Shown piece by piece: positions 1 to 7,780 of a stretch of 10,821 nucleotides of DNA; the stretch's first letter is position 1; each line of letters begins with the position of its first letter. Where the stretch lies: NCBI GenBank assembly GCA_030751555.1, contig JASMFX010000091.1, positions 1 to 10,821 of the forward strand, written 5' to 3'. This DNA comes from Candidatus Woesearchaeota archaeon. GTDB taxonomy: Archaea; Nanoarchaeota; Nanoarchaeia; Woesearchaeales; CALCXY01. The notes under the pieces are model-generated. The model was not told where the DNA came from. It searched no databases and was given only the letters and a program-made list of their open reading frames with translations. The position numbers and the translations under genes were made by a program.

Positions 1-447
1 CCTATAAAGAAGATTAGATCTCTTTTTTACTTTGTAAATTATTTTCGGGATCTGCATCTTAATAAAAAATATGATATGAAGCTTTATGATGTCAAATTTT
101 TATTTCATGCTGTTACCTTGTTTCCAACACTCTATCTTCAAGCAAAGGGAATACATGTCTACAAAAAGTATTCATTTGCAAAAGCAAAAAAGGATTTTGA
201 ATTGAGAGATTGGAAGGTAATGGAAGGTGTTGAGAATCTTAGGAACCATTGGAAGATGAAGAATTCTAATATGTTCAAGACTTATGAGAAAATTAATCCT
301 ATCTTAGCAGGACAGGTTCGTGCACGGTATCTAGATGTTTTCAAGCAGATATTATCAGAAAATAATGTTGATACTAAGGAGATTATAGATCAAATGTTTG
401 TTTTGTCTGAAAAAGCATGGGCTAAGATAAAAAGAGGGCTAAAGTGA
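1..447 (+). CDS. C-terminal part of a protein paralogous to the following nucleotidyltransferase-like gene (5' end outside window)
   Basis: The reading frame is open from the first base, so the gene starts before the window. The first in-window ATG (76) is probably internal, because the sequence before it is coding-like and no ribosome site precedes it. About 148 residues are visible, charged and helical in character, with no signal peptide or obvious membrane span. They align by eye with residues ~140-202 of the next protein. Shared landmarks in order are F-x-RD or FRD, KK, DV(K/R), HA(V/F)T, (K/H)V(F/Y) and LR(N/K)(H/N)W. That suggests tandem paralogues, so the missing N-terminus may carry a nucleotidyltransferase fold. 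Its stop codon overlaps the next start in GTGA, so the two are probably translated from one mRNA. No catalytic residues can be assigned in the visible part, and the function is unknown. Confidence 0.75.
   Translation, partial: PIKKIRSLFYFVNYFRDLHLNKKYDMKLYDVKFLFHAVTLFPTLYLQAKGIHVYKKYSFAKAKKDFELRDWKVMEGVENLRNHWKMKNSNMFKTYEKINPILAGQVRARYLDVFKQILSENNVDTKEIIDQMFVLSEKAWAKIKRGLK
434..438 (+). promoter_or_regulatory. Shine-Dalgarno-like site for the GTG start at 444
   Basis: GAGGG lies five bases before the GTG codon, inside the end of the upstream gene. It supports the non-ATG start and coupled translation across the four-base overlap. Confidence 0.5.
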
Positions 448-1610
448 CAATTGAAGGATTTGAGGATATCAGCGTTGAAGACTGTAAGTTTTACAATCAT
501 CCTATCTACTATCCTCTTGGAAAATATCATGAAGCTGTGGAGCTTGTGAAAAAAAAGTATAAAAGTAATAATATTAAATCACTCTACCTCTTCGGCGCAT
601 TCTCAAGTCCAGGGATATCTGATATTGATTTCCTTATTGTTCTTAACAATCCTAAAAAAGGGGTTCAGCGGGTTTTTATCAATAAAGAACAGCGATACCT
701 TATCTTTCACCCTTCGTATATTGTGAATGAGCATATTGCAAAAAACTTAAGAGAAATTTATCCTGACATAGAGCCTATTTTACTGCAAGGCAAGGAGATT
801 GAGATCTCGGAATTGGATAAAAAATTCCTTGATTATTATTTACTCTATCTTACTCTTGATGTCATGATAAGGCATTTTCCAAGAGATTTTTTAGAGCAAT
901 TATTTATTAAAAAAATTGATGTTAGAAAGAGTTTACTGCGCATACATGCATTTACTCATAGCCTTGTTACATATCACAAGCTAACCTCCAGAAAGATAAA
1001 GGTGTTTGACAGATACATTAAGGATGTTAATGATCTGCGAAAGAACTGGTTTAAAATTGATGAAGGAGATAGGAAAGAAAAACTCATTGAAATGCTAAAG
1101 CAGAGTGTCACTCTTACTTATTTGTTTATTGATAAACTGGATACCCATATTAAGTCTAAGAAAATCTTAGAGATCAAGGAAGGGGGTAAGGCAGTGTATC
1201 ATGGATTTCAAAATCAAGCATTCTTTATACAGAGGTGGAATCAAAACTCTGCTTTAAAAAAATGTATTGATTATTATGATGAAACTGGGAAGATTTATTC
1301 GTTTCTTCCTCTTGCTTTTGCATTACTTCCTATAGCGTATGCGAGGAAGGGTGGGCTGATCGGGGAGCATATAAGGAGGGGTCTTGAGACTGATATTGTT
1401 GAATATACTTTAAAGGGAAAGTCTGTGGTTGACAGTAGAATCAACCTTCTCAATGAACAAATGGAGATTACAAAGGTCTCAAAGCACTCACATTTTCCTG
1501 CTTTTTTTGAATACGGACTTAAATCCCGATACGGAATTATTAATACTTTTCTTAGATTTTTGAGGAGAATTAAAAACAGCAAGATTTATAAAGCTCTCAA
1601 GACTCCATAG
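444..1610 (+). CDS. Nucleotidyltransferase-fold protein with a long helical C-terminal region
   Basis: The protein has 388 residues and starts at GTG with a GAGGG site upstream. Residues 49-66 contain LFGAFS followed by SDIDFLIV. This matches the Pol-beta-superfamily nucleotidyltransferase signature hG(G/S)...DhD, with G51, D60 and D62 as the likely glycine and metal-binding pair. The signature is imperfect: A52 stands where Ser or Gly is usual, and I see no clear third carboxylate on the following strand, near the RYLIFHP stretch. Activity is therefore uncertain. Residues ~125-250 are helical and share landmarks with the upstream protein. Residues ~250-388 end in a very basic tail and match nothing I recognise. 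No signal peptide is present, so it is probably cytoplasmic. Family members transfer NMPs to proteins, RNA or small molecules, or serve as antitoxin-like factors; the substrate here is unknown. The radical SAM gene follows after 34 bases. Confidence 0.8.
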   Translation: MTIEGFEDISVEDCKFYNHPIYYPLGKYHEAVELVKKKYKSNNIKSLYLFGAFSSPGISDIDFLIVLNNPKKGVQRVFINKEQRYLIFHPSYIVNEHIAKNLREIYPDIEPILLQGKEIEISELDKKFLDYYLLYLTLDVMIRHFPRDFLEQLFIKKIDVRKSLLRIHAFTHSLVTYHKLTSRKIKVFDRYIKDVNDLRKNWFKIDEGDRKEKLIEMLKQSVTLTYLFIDKLDTHIKSKKILEIKEGGKAVYHGFQNQAFFIQRWNQNSALKKCIDYYDETGKIYSFLPLAFALLPIAYARKGGLIGEHIRRGLETDIVEYTLKGKSVVDSRINLLNEQMEITKVSKHSHFPAFFEYGLKSRYGIINTFLRFLRRIKNSKIYKALKTP

Positions 1611-1621
1611 GCTACTAAATT

Positions 1622-1637
1622 GGGGAGGAGTTGAGGT
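1622..1637 (+). promoter_or_regulatory. Ribosome binding region of the radical SAM gene
   Basis: Two purine-rich SD-like blocks, GGGGAGGAG (1622-1630) and GAGGT (1633-1637), precede the ATG at 1645. The nearer one is seven bases from the start codon. They favour the 1645 start over the in-frame ATG at 1660. I see no convincing TATA box here, so the gene is probably read with the genes upstream. Confidence 0.6.
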
Positions 1638-1644
1638 TATTATC

Positions 1645-2721
1645 ATGAAGTTTGCTCATATGAATGCTGCATTATATTATTCTTTTACAGAAAAAGCTCC
1701 TAAGAAAATAATGCGTGTAATTTATGATATTACCTATCGTTGTAACTTAAGATGTGATTTCTGTTATTACTGGAATCAGGACCGAGAAAAATCTAATATT
1801 GATATGATGAAGCACAGGCCTGAGCTGACAACAGAGGAAATAAAAAATAGGTTGATTCCACAATTGAAAAAGGCAAAGGTATCTCATGTTACTATAACTG
1901 GTGGCGAGCCCTTGATAAAAAAAGATATTATTGAAATTTTAGAGGAGTTTTCAAAGCATTTTCATCTTACACTTCTTTCAAACCTCTCAATTGAGAATAA
2001 TGAGAAACTTGATGCTATTTTAAAATACGTTGACAGTGTAAAGGCTTCTATTGATTTGGAGAAAGTGTTTGTTCCTACTCGTGGTGTGGAGGGAAGCTTT
2101 GATAAAACAGTCAATAGTATTAAGTATCTTGTAAGTAAGGGTATCAAATCAATTTCTTTGAATGCAGTGCTTACTCCTGACAATTGCACTGAGATATCCA
2201 AGGTTATTGACATGGCAAATGACATGGGTGTGAAGCGTGTTACTTTCCAATTTTTGGATTGGCAGACTCCAGAAACTATTAAGGGCACTCCTTTTTTGGA
2301 GAAGCCTGAGATTTTTGGCACCTTAGTTAATAAGGTAACTATAGATGCTGAAAAGACGCTTGAGCAAATTAACATTGCTCAGGAAAAAGCAGAGAAGTAT
2401 GGGATGGAATTTGTAACTTTTCCAGTTCGACTTCCTTTAACAAAGGAGATTATCGAACAGTGGTATACTAATCCAGATTACCAATACACTACTAAATGTC
2501 TTGTTCCTTGGTTCCAACTTCGTATAAACCCTTATGGTGGCGTCATGCCTTGTATGGAATACGATGTTGGCAATATTAAGGATCTTGATCTACAGGATAT
2601 ATGGAATGGATCAAAGTATAATGGTTTTAGAAGAGTTATAAGAAAAGGGCTTTTACCTCGGTGCAATAAATGCTGTAAGATTGAGAAATCCTATAGTAAT
2701 TTGATAAAAATTAAATCATAA
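1645..2721 (+). CDS. Radical SAM enzyme with twitch/SPASM-like C-terminal cluster domain
   Basis: The protein has 358 residues. C33, C37 and C40 form the CxxxCxxC motif, followed by an aromatic YYW, that binds the SAM-cleaving 4Fe-4S cluster. GGEP at 86-89 is the SAM-amino-group motif. The C-terminus has C285-x12-G-x4-C303, the opening half of a SPASM signature, then C340-x2-C343-C344. The second full SPASM cysteine set is missing, so the domain should hold one auxiliary cluster (twitch type). This family includes peptide- and protein-modifying enzymes, anaerobic sulfatase maturases and cofactor or sugar enzymes. No precursor peptide gene is visible nearby, so the substrate cannot be named. 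Its position among nucleotidyltransferase-like and glycosyltransferase genes suggests, as inference, a role in sugar, lipid carrier or surface-protein modification. It converges with the next gene across two bases. Confidence 0.92.
   Translation: MKFAHMNAALYYSFTEKAPKKIMRVIYDITYRCNLRCDFCYYWNQDREKSNIDMMKHRPELTTEEIKNRLIPQLKKAKVSHVTITGGEPLIKKDIIEILEEFSKHFHLTLLSNLSIENNEKLDAILKYVDSVKASIDLEKVFVPTRGVEGSFDKTVNSIKYLVSKGIKSISLNAVLTPDNCTEISKVIDMANDMGVKRVTFQFLDWQTPETIKGTPFLEKPEIFGTLVNKVTIDAEKTLEQINIAQEKAEKYGMEFVTFPVRLPLTKEIIEQWYTNPDYQYTTKCLVPWFQLRINPYGGVMPCMEYDVGNIKDLDLQDIWNGSKYNGFRRVIRKGLLPRCNKCCKIEKSYSNLIKIKS
2703..2717 (-). terminator. Possible T-rich terminator for the convergent glycosyltransferase operon
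   Basis: Read on the minus strand, this stretch is T-rich with a run of five T, beginning just past the glycosyltransferase stop codon. It lies in the end of the radical SAM gene. The tract is short, so this is a weak call. Confidence 0.3.
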
Positions 2722-2723
2722 TT

Positions 2724-3857
2724 CTATTGACTTGAGAAGTTTTTTTTGCTTAGATACATTCGTATCTTTTTGTCAAGATCACGTGCTATGCTCATCCATG
2801 TGTTTTCCTTGATTTTAGACCGATAATCTGATTTTTTAGGATTGTTCAACTGGAAGCTTATTTTTTTGGTCATGTCCTCAACATCATCAGGATTGCAGAG
2901 GGTATTTGGAAAGGCCTTTAACATGTCAGCCACATCCCCTACATTAGTTGCAACAATAGGAGTATTGCATGCCATGTACTCAACACATTTGTAAGGAAAG
3001 CAGTATTTTGTAAATGCATTCATGCGGTTTGGAATCACAGCTATATCAGCAGCATTAATAACATTTACAACACCTTGCTGATCCAGGTGATCAACATGGA
3101 TCAGTCCCTCCACATCCATGTTAATTGATTTCCCTTTTTCTGATTTGATTCTACCTGCTAGAAAAAGCAAGAGCTTTGGGTATTGATTTTTTAATTTTAT
3201 GAATGCTTCAATTAATATATCGATTCCTTGCAGCTTTTGAATTGATCCAGCATAGGCAATAACATTGGCATCCTTTGGAAGTTTGAGTATTTCTCTTGCC
3301 TTGATTTTGTTTTCTGGTTTAAACAGGTTAAAATCAACACCATTCTGCACTACGAAAACATTTTCCTTTCTCCACTTTGCAATATACTCTTTTAAGGTAT
3401 GTGAAACTGTTGTTACTAGGTATGATTTTTTTATGATATGCCTGTCAAGATACTTCATAAAAGGTATGGAGTAGCTTTGATACACTTCATAGTTATCATG
3501 GAGATCATAAAGGAAAGGTATTTTGCAAGACTTTGATGCATAGTATCCAAAAACACCCCAGAGAGGATCTGAAGTTCCTATAATCAAGTCATAGCCTCCT
3601 TCTTTAATTGTTTTTTTTAATTGTCTATAGAAAAGCAATAGTTGGAGAGGATTAAAAGGACTGAAAGGGCGTATCATGATTTTCATGTCATGCAGTTTAG
3701 TATCTTTATTTTCTTTCTTGCGATAGTCTACGCAATAAAAGTGGATCTCATTATCATACTTTGATAATGCCTCAAAAAGTCTAGTTTGCCTTCCAAAGTC
3801 TTCTTCAATAATATCTCTTAAAGCTGTGTACCTTGAGGTTAGCACTAGAATCTTCAT
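2724..3857 (-). CDS. GT4-type (GT-B fold) glycosyltransferase
   Basis: The protein has 377 residues, the usual length for family GT4. The N-terminal Rossmann half starts MKILVLTSRYTALRD, with a helical membrane-surface-like segment around 70-90. The C-terminal donor-binding half has NGVD (172-175), YAGS (202-205), FLAGR (232-236) and PYK-x2-EYMA (288-296) followed by NTPIVATNVG. E293 fits the second Glu of the EX7E motif that contacts the nucleotide sugar. The first Glu position is Y285, a substitution seen in some GT4 branches, so the donor cannot be guessed. There is no transmembrane segment, so it probably works on the cytoplasmic face, adding a sugar to a lipid-linked acceptor. Its ATG overlaps the stop of the GT2 gene in ATGA, implying one operon and coupled translation. 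The upstream SD is weak. Confidence 0.9.
   Translation of the reverse strand: MKILVLTSRYTALRDIIEEDFGRQTRLFEALSKYDNEIHFYCVDYRKKENKDTKLHDMKIMIRPFSPFNPLQLLLFYRQLKKTIKEGGYDLIIGTSDPLWGVFGYYASKSCKIPFLYDLHDNYEVYQSYSIPFMKYLDRHIIKKSYLVTTVSHTLKEYIAKWRKENVFVVQNGVDFNLFKPENKIKAREILKLPKDANVIAYAGSIQKLQGIDILIEAFIKLKNQYPKLLLFLAGRIKSEKGKSINMDVEGLIHVDHLDQQGVVNVINAADIAVIPNRMNAFTKYCFPYKCVEYMACNTPIVATNVGDVADMLKAFPNTLCNPDDVEDMTKKISFQLNNPKKSDYRSKIKENTWMSIARDLDKKIRMYLSKKNFSSQ
2740..2747 (+). terminator. Oligo-T terminator for the radical SAM transcript, inside the opposing gene
   Basis: Eight consecutive T lie 19 bases after the stop of the plus-strand gene. Archaeal RNA polymerase terminates at oligo-T tracts without needing a hairpin. 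The tract sits within the last codons of the convergent glycosyltransferase gene, where it encodes two lysines. Confidence 0.55.
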
Positions 3858-4732
3858 TTTCTCATCATATCAGCAAGAAAACCCAAAACCCAGATCTGGA
3901 TAGCTATTCCAATGAGCAAAACAACAAGTAACACTGTTGGTGTTTTTCCAATAAATCCAAATTTTGAGAACAGATAGAGGAGCCAGATACCAAACGCAAC
4001 ACCTGGAACGAAGAATAGCAATCCAATAAAACCAAAGAATTTAAGAGGTTCATAATCTCGATAGATTCTAAAGATATTGATCCATGCTTTCAGGGCATAT
4101 TCAAATGGATTCCTTAGTAAGCGGCTTTTTCCGTTTCTCCTTGCAAAATATGCAGGTATTTCTGTTACTATAAATTTTTCATTTACGGCTCTTATGATCT
4201 GCTCTTGCGTATAGGTATGATTTGATATAATATTAAGATTTGCTACTTCTTTTGTAAATGCTCTAAAACCTGTTTGAGCGTCTCCAATCTTTTTTCTGCA
4301 AATATGTGAGATGACTCGGGAGAATGCTTTATTGCCAATTCTTTTAATGATTGGCATTGACTCTATTTTTCCTTTGAATCTGTTTCCCAATACAAGGTCT
4401 GATCCTTTCTCAATCCCTTTAATAAGCTTTGGAATGTCTCGTGCAAGGTACTGGCCATCAGCATCAATGTGAACTATAACATCTGCATTGTTTTTTAGGG
4501 CTTGTTTTGTCTCTGTTCTAAATGTTTCTGCTAATCCATAGTTTATTGGGTGGGAGTAAACCTCTGCTCCTGCTGCTTCAGCTTCTTGCACAGTATGATC
4601 CTTACTTCCATCATCAACCACCTGAATGAGAAAATCGTACTTAAAGCTCTGCATAACCTTCTTGATATTAGTGATTACACTACCTATTGTTTTCTCTTCA
4701 TTATATGCTGGGATACTTACCACTATTTTCAT
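3854..4732 (-). CDS. GT2 dolichol/polyprenyl-phosphate sugar synthase-like glycosyltransferase
   Basis: The protein has 292 residues when started at the ATG ending at 4732. The frame extends six codons further to an ATG at 4750, but that would lie within about ten bases of the TATA box and upstream of the expected transcription start. Starting at 4732 gives the canonical N-terminus MKIVVSIPAYNEE. GT-A landmarks are PAYNEE (8-13), VDDGS (39-43), the metal-binding D90-A-D92 within HIDADGQ (88-94), and GDAQTGFRAF (140-149). Two hydrophobic segments (~230-255 and ~264-290) anchor the C-terminus, as in DPM1-like enzymes with extra membrane helices. The family moves a sugar from a nucleotide donor to a polyprenyl phosphate on the cytoplasmic face. 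The carrier-bound sugar could feed the GT-C enzymes encoded nearby. First gene of the minus-strand pair. Confidence 0.92.
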   Translation of the reverse strand: MKIVVSIPAYNEEKTIGSVITNIKKVMQSFKYDFLIQVVDDGSKDHTVQEAEAAGAEVYSHPINYGLAETFRTETKQALKNNADVIVHIDADGQYLARDIPKLIKGIEKGSDLVLGNRFKGKIESMPIIKRIGNKAFSRVISHICRKKIGDAQTGFRAFTKEVANLNIISNHTYTQEQIIRAVNEKFIVTEIPAYFARRNGKSRLLRNPFEYALKAWINIFRIYRDYEPLKFFGFIGLLFFVPGVAFGIWLLYLFSKFGFIGKTPTVLLVVLLIGIAIQIWVLGFLADMMRK

Positions 4733-4754
4733 ACAGGAAGCAAATTGCAACTTG

Positions 4755-4764
4755 ATTTAAATAT
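4755..4764 (-). promoter_or_regulatory. TATA box of the GT2-GT4 operon (leaderless)
   Basis: On the minus strand this reads ATATTTAAAT, a close archaeal TATA-box match, preceded by an A-rich AGAAAC stretch suitable as BRE. Its centre is about 27-28 bases before the ATG ending at 4732, so transcription should start at or next to that ATG. No SD sequence lies in between. Confidence 0.6.
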
Positions 4765-4814
4765 GTTTCTATGGCATATTGAATGTGTACTCTCTGTGGC
4801 TTGTAGGAGGTACC

Positions 4815-4824
4815 TTTTTAAATA
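4815..4824 (+). promoter_or_regulatory. TATA box of the epimerase gene (leaderless)
   Basis: TTTTTAAATA is centred about 25-26 bases before the ATG at 4845, the archaeal promoter-to-start distance. The intervening sequence ends in a C-run and has no SD. It supports the 4845 start. With the box at 4755-4764 it makes the 112-base gap 4733-4844 a divergent promoter region. An SD-looking GGAGGT at 4806-4811 is not followed by a usable start codon. Confidence 0.6.
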
Positions 4825-4844
4825 GAAAGAATTTACCCCCCTTG

Positions 4845-5798
4845 ATGAAATTTGTTGTTACTGGGGGAGCAGGTTTTATAGGATCTCACTTAGCAGAGGC
4901 TCTTGTTGAGAAGGGGGAAGTGGTAGTTGTAGATAATTTTAGCTTTGGTTCTGAATGGAATGTCTCTGACATTCGTGATAAGATTACGCTTGTTGATGCG
5001 GATATTAGTGACAAGGAGAAAATGAGAGAAGCTCTTCAAGGGGCAGATATTGTTTTTCATCATGCTGCATTGAGGGCGGTAGCGCCTAGTGTAAAAGATC
5101 CAAAGGCTTATTATGAAAATAATGTTCTTGGTAGTAGAGCGCTTTTTGAGGTGGCTGTGGAGGTAGGGGTAAAGAAGATTATCTTTGCAAGCAGCTCATC
5201 AATCTATGGCGATAAGGTTAGTTTTCCTACTAAGGAAACAGATGTAACAGATCCTTTGAGTCCTTATGCTGAGACTAAATTACAAACTGAAAAAGATCTA
5301 CAGGAATTAGGCAAGAAACACAATATTCCTTATGTTATTTTTCGCTATTTTACTGTTTTTGGGACAAGGCAGAATCCTAAATCAAAGTATGCAATGCTTA
5401 TTTCTATTTTTATTAACAAGCTACTCAATAAGGAAAGGCCAACTGTCTATGGTGATGGAGAACAATCTCGAGATTTTACCTATGTCAAGAATGTGGTTCA
5501 GGCTAATCTCTTAGCTATTGACACTAATAAAGCAGATAATCATATCATTAATATTGCTAATGGGGGGACAACTTCAGTTAATGAACTTTTTGAAAAACTC
5601 TCTGCTATTATTGGTGTGAATGTGGAGGCGTTGCATGGAGATGGGCAGCCAGGAGAATCTAGGAAGACGTTTGCTGACATTTCCTTAGCAAAAGAACTTT
5701 TAGGGTATAATCCCAAATATTCGATGGAAGAGGGTCTACGGGAAACTGTTTCTTATTATCAAGAGATCAAGAAGATAGAGAAAAATGGAGCAAACTAA
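4845..5798 (+). CDS. NAD-dependent nucleotide-sugar 4-epimerase/dehydratase (extended SDR)
   Basis: The protein has 317 residues, normal for the family, with the start at 4845. An in-frame ATG at 4779 would add 22 residues before the Rossmann fold and lies upstream of the TATA box. TGGAGFIG (6-13) binds NAD, D30 ends the second strand, SSSSIYG (116-122) supplies the catalytic Ser, and Y141-A-E-T-K145 is the YxxxK pair. DFTYVKNVVQA (210-220) matches the conserved substrate-side segment of UDP-glucose and UDP-GlcNAc 4-epimerases. It probably interconverts UDP-hexoses for glycan assembly. Epimerase, dehydratase and decarboxylase members share these motifs, so the exact sugar is not settled. The next gene starts 14 bases before this one stops, so both are on one transcript. 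Confidence 0.92.
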   Translation: MKFVVTGGAGFIGSHLAEALVEKGEVVVVDNFSFGSEWNVSDIRDKITLVDADISDKEKMREALQGADIVFHHAALRAVAPSVKDPKAYYENNVLGSRALFEVAVEVGVKKIIFASSSSIYGDKVSFPTKETDVTDPLSPYAETKLQTEKDLQELGKKHNIPYVIFRYFTVFGTRQNPKSKYAMLISIFINKLLNKERPTVYGDGEQSRDFTYVKNVVQANLLAIDTNKADNHIINIANGGTTSVNELFEKLSAIIGVNVEALHGDGQPGESRKTFADISLAKELLGYNPKYSMEEGLRETVSYYQEIKKIEKNGAN

Positions 5799-7701
5799 AT
5801 TACCTAAGTTGGCTAAGCCATTCTCGATCTGGGAAAAAGTCATGATAGGGATACTTATTGTAATGTATCTTTATTATTTTTTTGTTGCAGGCCAGATTCA
5901 TCAGATGGCACATGATTCATTTAACTATCTCAATAATGCCCGTCTTCTTTTAGGAGAGAAAGAATTATTATACGCTGCGACTTCTCCACCTTTATTATCA
6001 ATATTGATTGCTCCTATGCTCTTATTAGATGGAATATTCTTAGGAATGGGGTTTATTGGTGCTAAACTTCTCATGGTGATTGTTTCTGGTGCGCTTTTAT
6101 ATGTCACCTTTCTTTTTTTGAAGTTGTATTTTAACAGGAAAATGGCTTTATTTGGGACTTTTCTGCTTTCGCTTAATATCATTTTTATTCATCATGTGCC
6201 TGCTCTGTTTCCAGATATTTTATCTGGATTTTTGCTTACTGTTTTATTTTTGGTTTATCTCAAGGCTCGTAAAGAACAGAGCAATAGATTTCTTTTGCTA
6301 ACAAGTGTGCTTATTTTTCTCTCTTTTCTTGCCAAGTTACCCAACGGAATGATTGTTTTTATTATCTTTGCTTTTGAGGTCTTTACAAGAAACTGGACTT
6401 TTTTAAAATCAAAAAAGTTTTGGATAACGATTTTGCTTCCTTTTTTTCTTTACTACCTTGCTTTTTCAGGTGCATATACGATTGCTTATGGTTTTAATGA
6501 GAATTCCTTTATTGGTGTTTTTAGATCTGTAGGAGGGTTGGCTTTAGTAAATACTAATGAGGAGGCTATACAAACGTTCTATCAGGTTGATTGGGTTGAT
6601 CCCTGGTATGAGTTTATAGTGGAGATGTATCTTGGAAGCTCAGGACTCATCATGCTTCTCATTTTGGGAGGGCTAGTTATTGCATTTCAAAAAAGAACCC
6701 TTTTTGACAAGCTATCCCTTATGTGGTTTTTAGGTTTTTTCATTCCCTATCTTTTTCTTCATAGAGAGTCTCGTTACATGATAGCATTCTTTCCTCCACT
6801 CTATTATTTTGTCATGAGGGCTTGTGTTTTTGTTAAGCAATATGTTGCCAGGTTTTCCTATAAACGCTTTGCTTGGGCAGTTTTTATGGTTCTTATTCTA
6901 GTAGTGCCGGTTTTACAAGGGTATCAAGAACTTAGAACCTTTACAGAGGATGAGATTTATTTTAATCCTTTTGCATTAAGCATTATTGAATACATTGATT
7001 ATATTAAAGAGGATGGAAGAGTGTATTTTGTTGATGCAGGCTATCTTGCTCTTCCTGAAAAATATATTCTTCATGAAGCTGATGAGGCTATGTATATGTA
7101 TACTATCACCGATACTCATTTCAAGTTTTATGGAAGATATGATGTTCCTTATTATTTTCCTGACCAGAAGAGTGTTTACGATAATGGTGTTAGTTTGGAG
7201 AATCCTTTGCATGGATACTCAGACAGCATGCATATTTTGAACAGAATCACTGAAGATGATCCTTTAAATCACAATGATGTTCTGATTTTTTCTGGAACCC
7301 ATGAGAGCTATCAAACTAATCTAGTCCCTCCTGACTATTCTCAACAGTTATATGTTGTCCAGGTTATTAAGGAGGACTTCCGATTAGATAAGTCTTCAGA
7401 TGGATGTTTTCATTATGTTTTGGATAGCGGGGAATTGGAAAATACTGACTCTATTGAGTTATGTCCTTTAGAGGGTCGGACAGAGATTACCTTTTCTACA
7501 GAAAGGAAAGGTGAGTATTCTCTTTATACTGGTAGCGATGATTTAGAGCAAGAACTTCGATATGTTGGTTTATTTGATCTTAATACTGCTGATCGTTATA
7601 ATGTGCATGAAACTATTGTGTCTTCTGAGAATGCAGAGCAAGGAGTTACCTTGGTGAGTTTGGAGACAAAGAAGATTTTTGATATTCGTGATGGTAGTTA
7701 A
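5785..7701 (+). CDS. GT-C (GT39/ArnT/PMT-like) membrane glycosyltransferase with extracytoplasmic C-terminal domain
   Basis: The protein has 638 residues. About ten hydrophobic segments fill residues ~17-380, the first near 17-37. The first external loop has AHDSFNYLNNA with D44, the position of the catalytic acid in GT-C enzymes, and then SPPLLSILIAP, like the GT39 loop. HRESRYMIAFFPP (326-338) resembles the conserved late-loop motif of GT39 proteins. Residues ~385-638 form a hydrophilic, probably beta-rich domain on the outside. It contains only two cysteines, C541 and C560, which could form a disulfide. Such enzymes use polyprenyl-phosphate sugars as donors and modify lipids, glycans or proteins outside the membrane. 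The GT2 enzyme encoded nearby could make that donor. The start overlaps the epimerase end by 14 bases; only a weak GATAGAG precedes it. Confidence 0.88.
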   Translation: MEQTKLPKLAKPFSIWEKVMIGILIVMYLYYFFVAGQIHQMAHDSFNYLNNARLLLGEKELLYAATSPPLLSILIAPMLLLDGIFLGMGFIGAKLLMVIVSGALLYVTFLFLKLYFNRKMALFGTFLLSLNIIFIHHVPALFPDILSGFLLTVLFLVYLKARKEQSNRFLLLTSVLIFLSFLAKLPNGMIVFIIFAFEVFTRNWTFLKSKKFWITILLPFFLYYLAFSGAYTIAYGFNENSFIGVFRSVGGLALVNTNEEAIQTFYQVDWVDPWYEFIVEMYLGSSGLIMLLILGGLVIAFQKRTLFDKLSLMWFLGFFIPYLFLHRESRYMIAFFPPLYYFVMRACVFVKQYVARFSYKRFAWAVFMVLILVVPVLQGYQELRTFTEDEIYFNPFALSIIEYIDYIKEDGRVYFVDAGYLALPEKYILHEADEAMYMYTITDTHFKFYGRYDVPYYFPDQKSVYDNGVSLENPLHGYSDSMHILNRITEDDPLNHNDVLIFSGTHESYQTNLVPPDYSQQLYVVQVIKEDFRLDKSSDGCFHYVLDSGELENTDSIELCPLEGRTEITFSTERKGEYSLYTGSDDLEQELRYVGLFDLNTADRYNVHETIVSSENAEQGVTLVSLETKKIFDIRDGS

Positions 7702-7780
7702 TATATTGAAATAACTATTGTTACTTGGCTAAGTCCATTTTGCGTAGTATGTATTTCCTGGCACTATTCTCCTGAAACTT

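Noticed and set aside
1962..2375. Antisense open frame within the radical SAM gene (and similar ones at 1295-1582, 5925-6182, 6976-7212)
   Set aside because: They lie wholly inside strongly supported genes, have no recognisable domains and no promoter or ribosome site; they are shadows of the coding frame.
4733..4750. ATG ending at 4750 as start of the GT2 gene
   Set aside because: It would put the start codon next to the TATA box and before the expected transcription start, and adds six residues ahead of the canonical GT2 N-terminus.
4779..4844. ATG at 4779 as start of the epimerase
   Set aside because: The extra 22 residues precede the Rossmann fold and span the TATA box.
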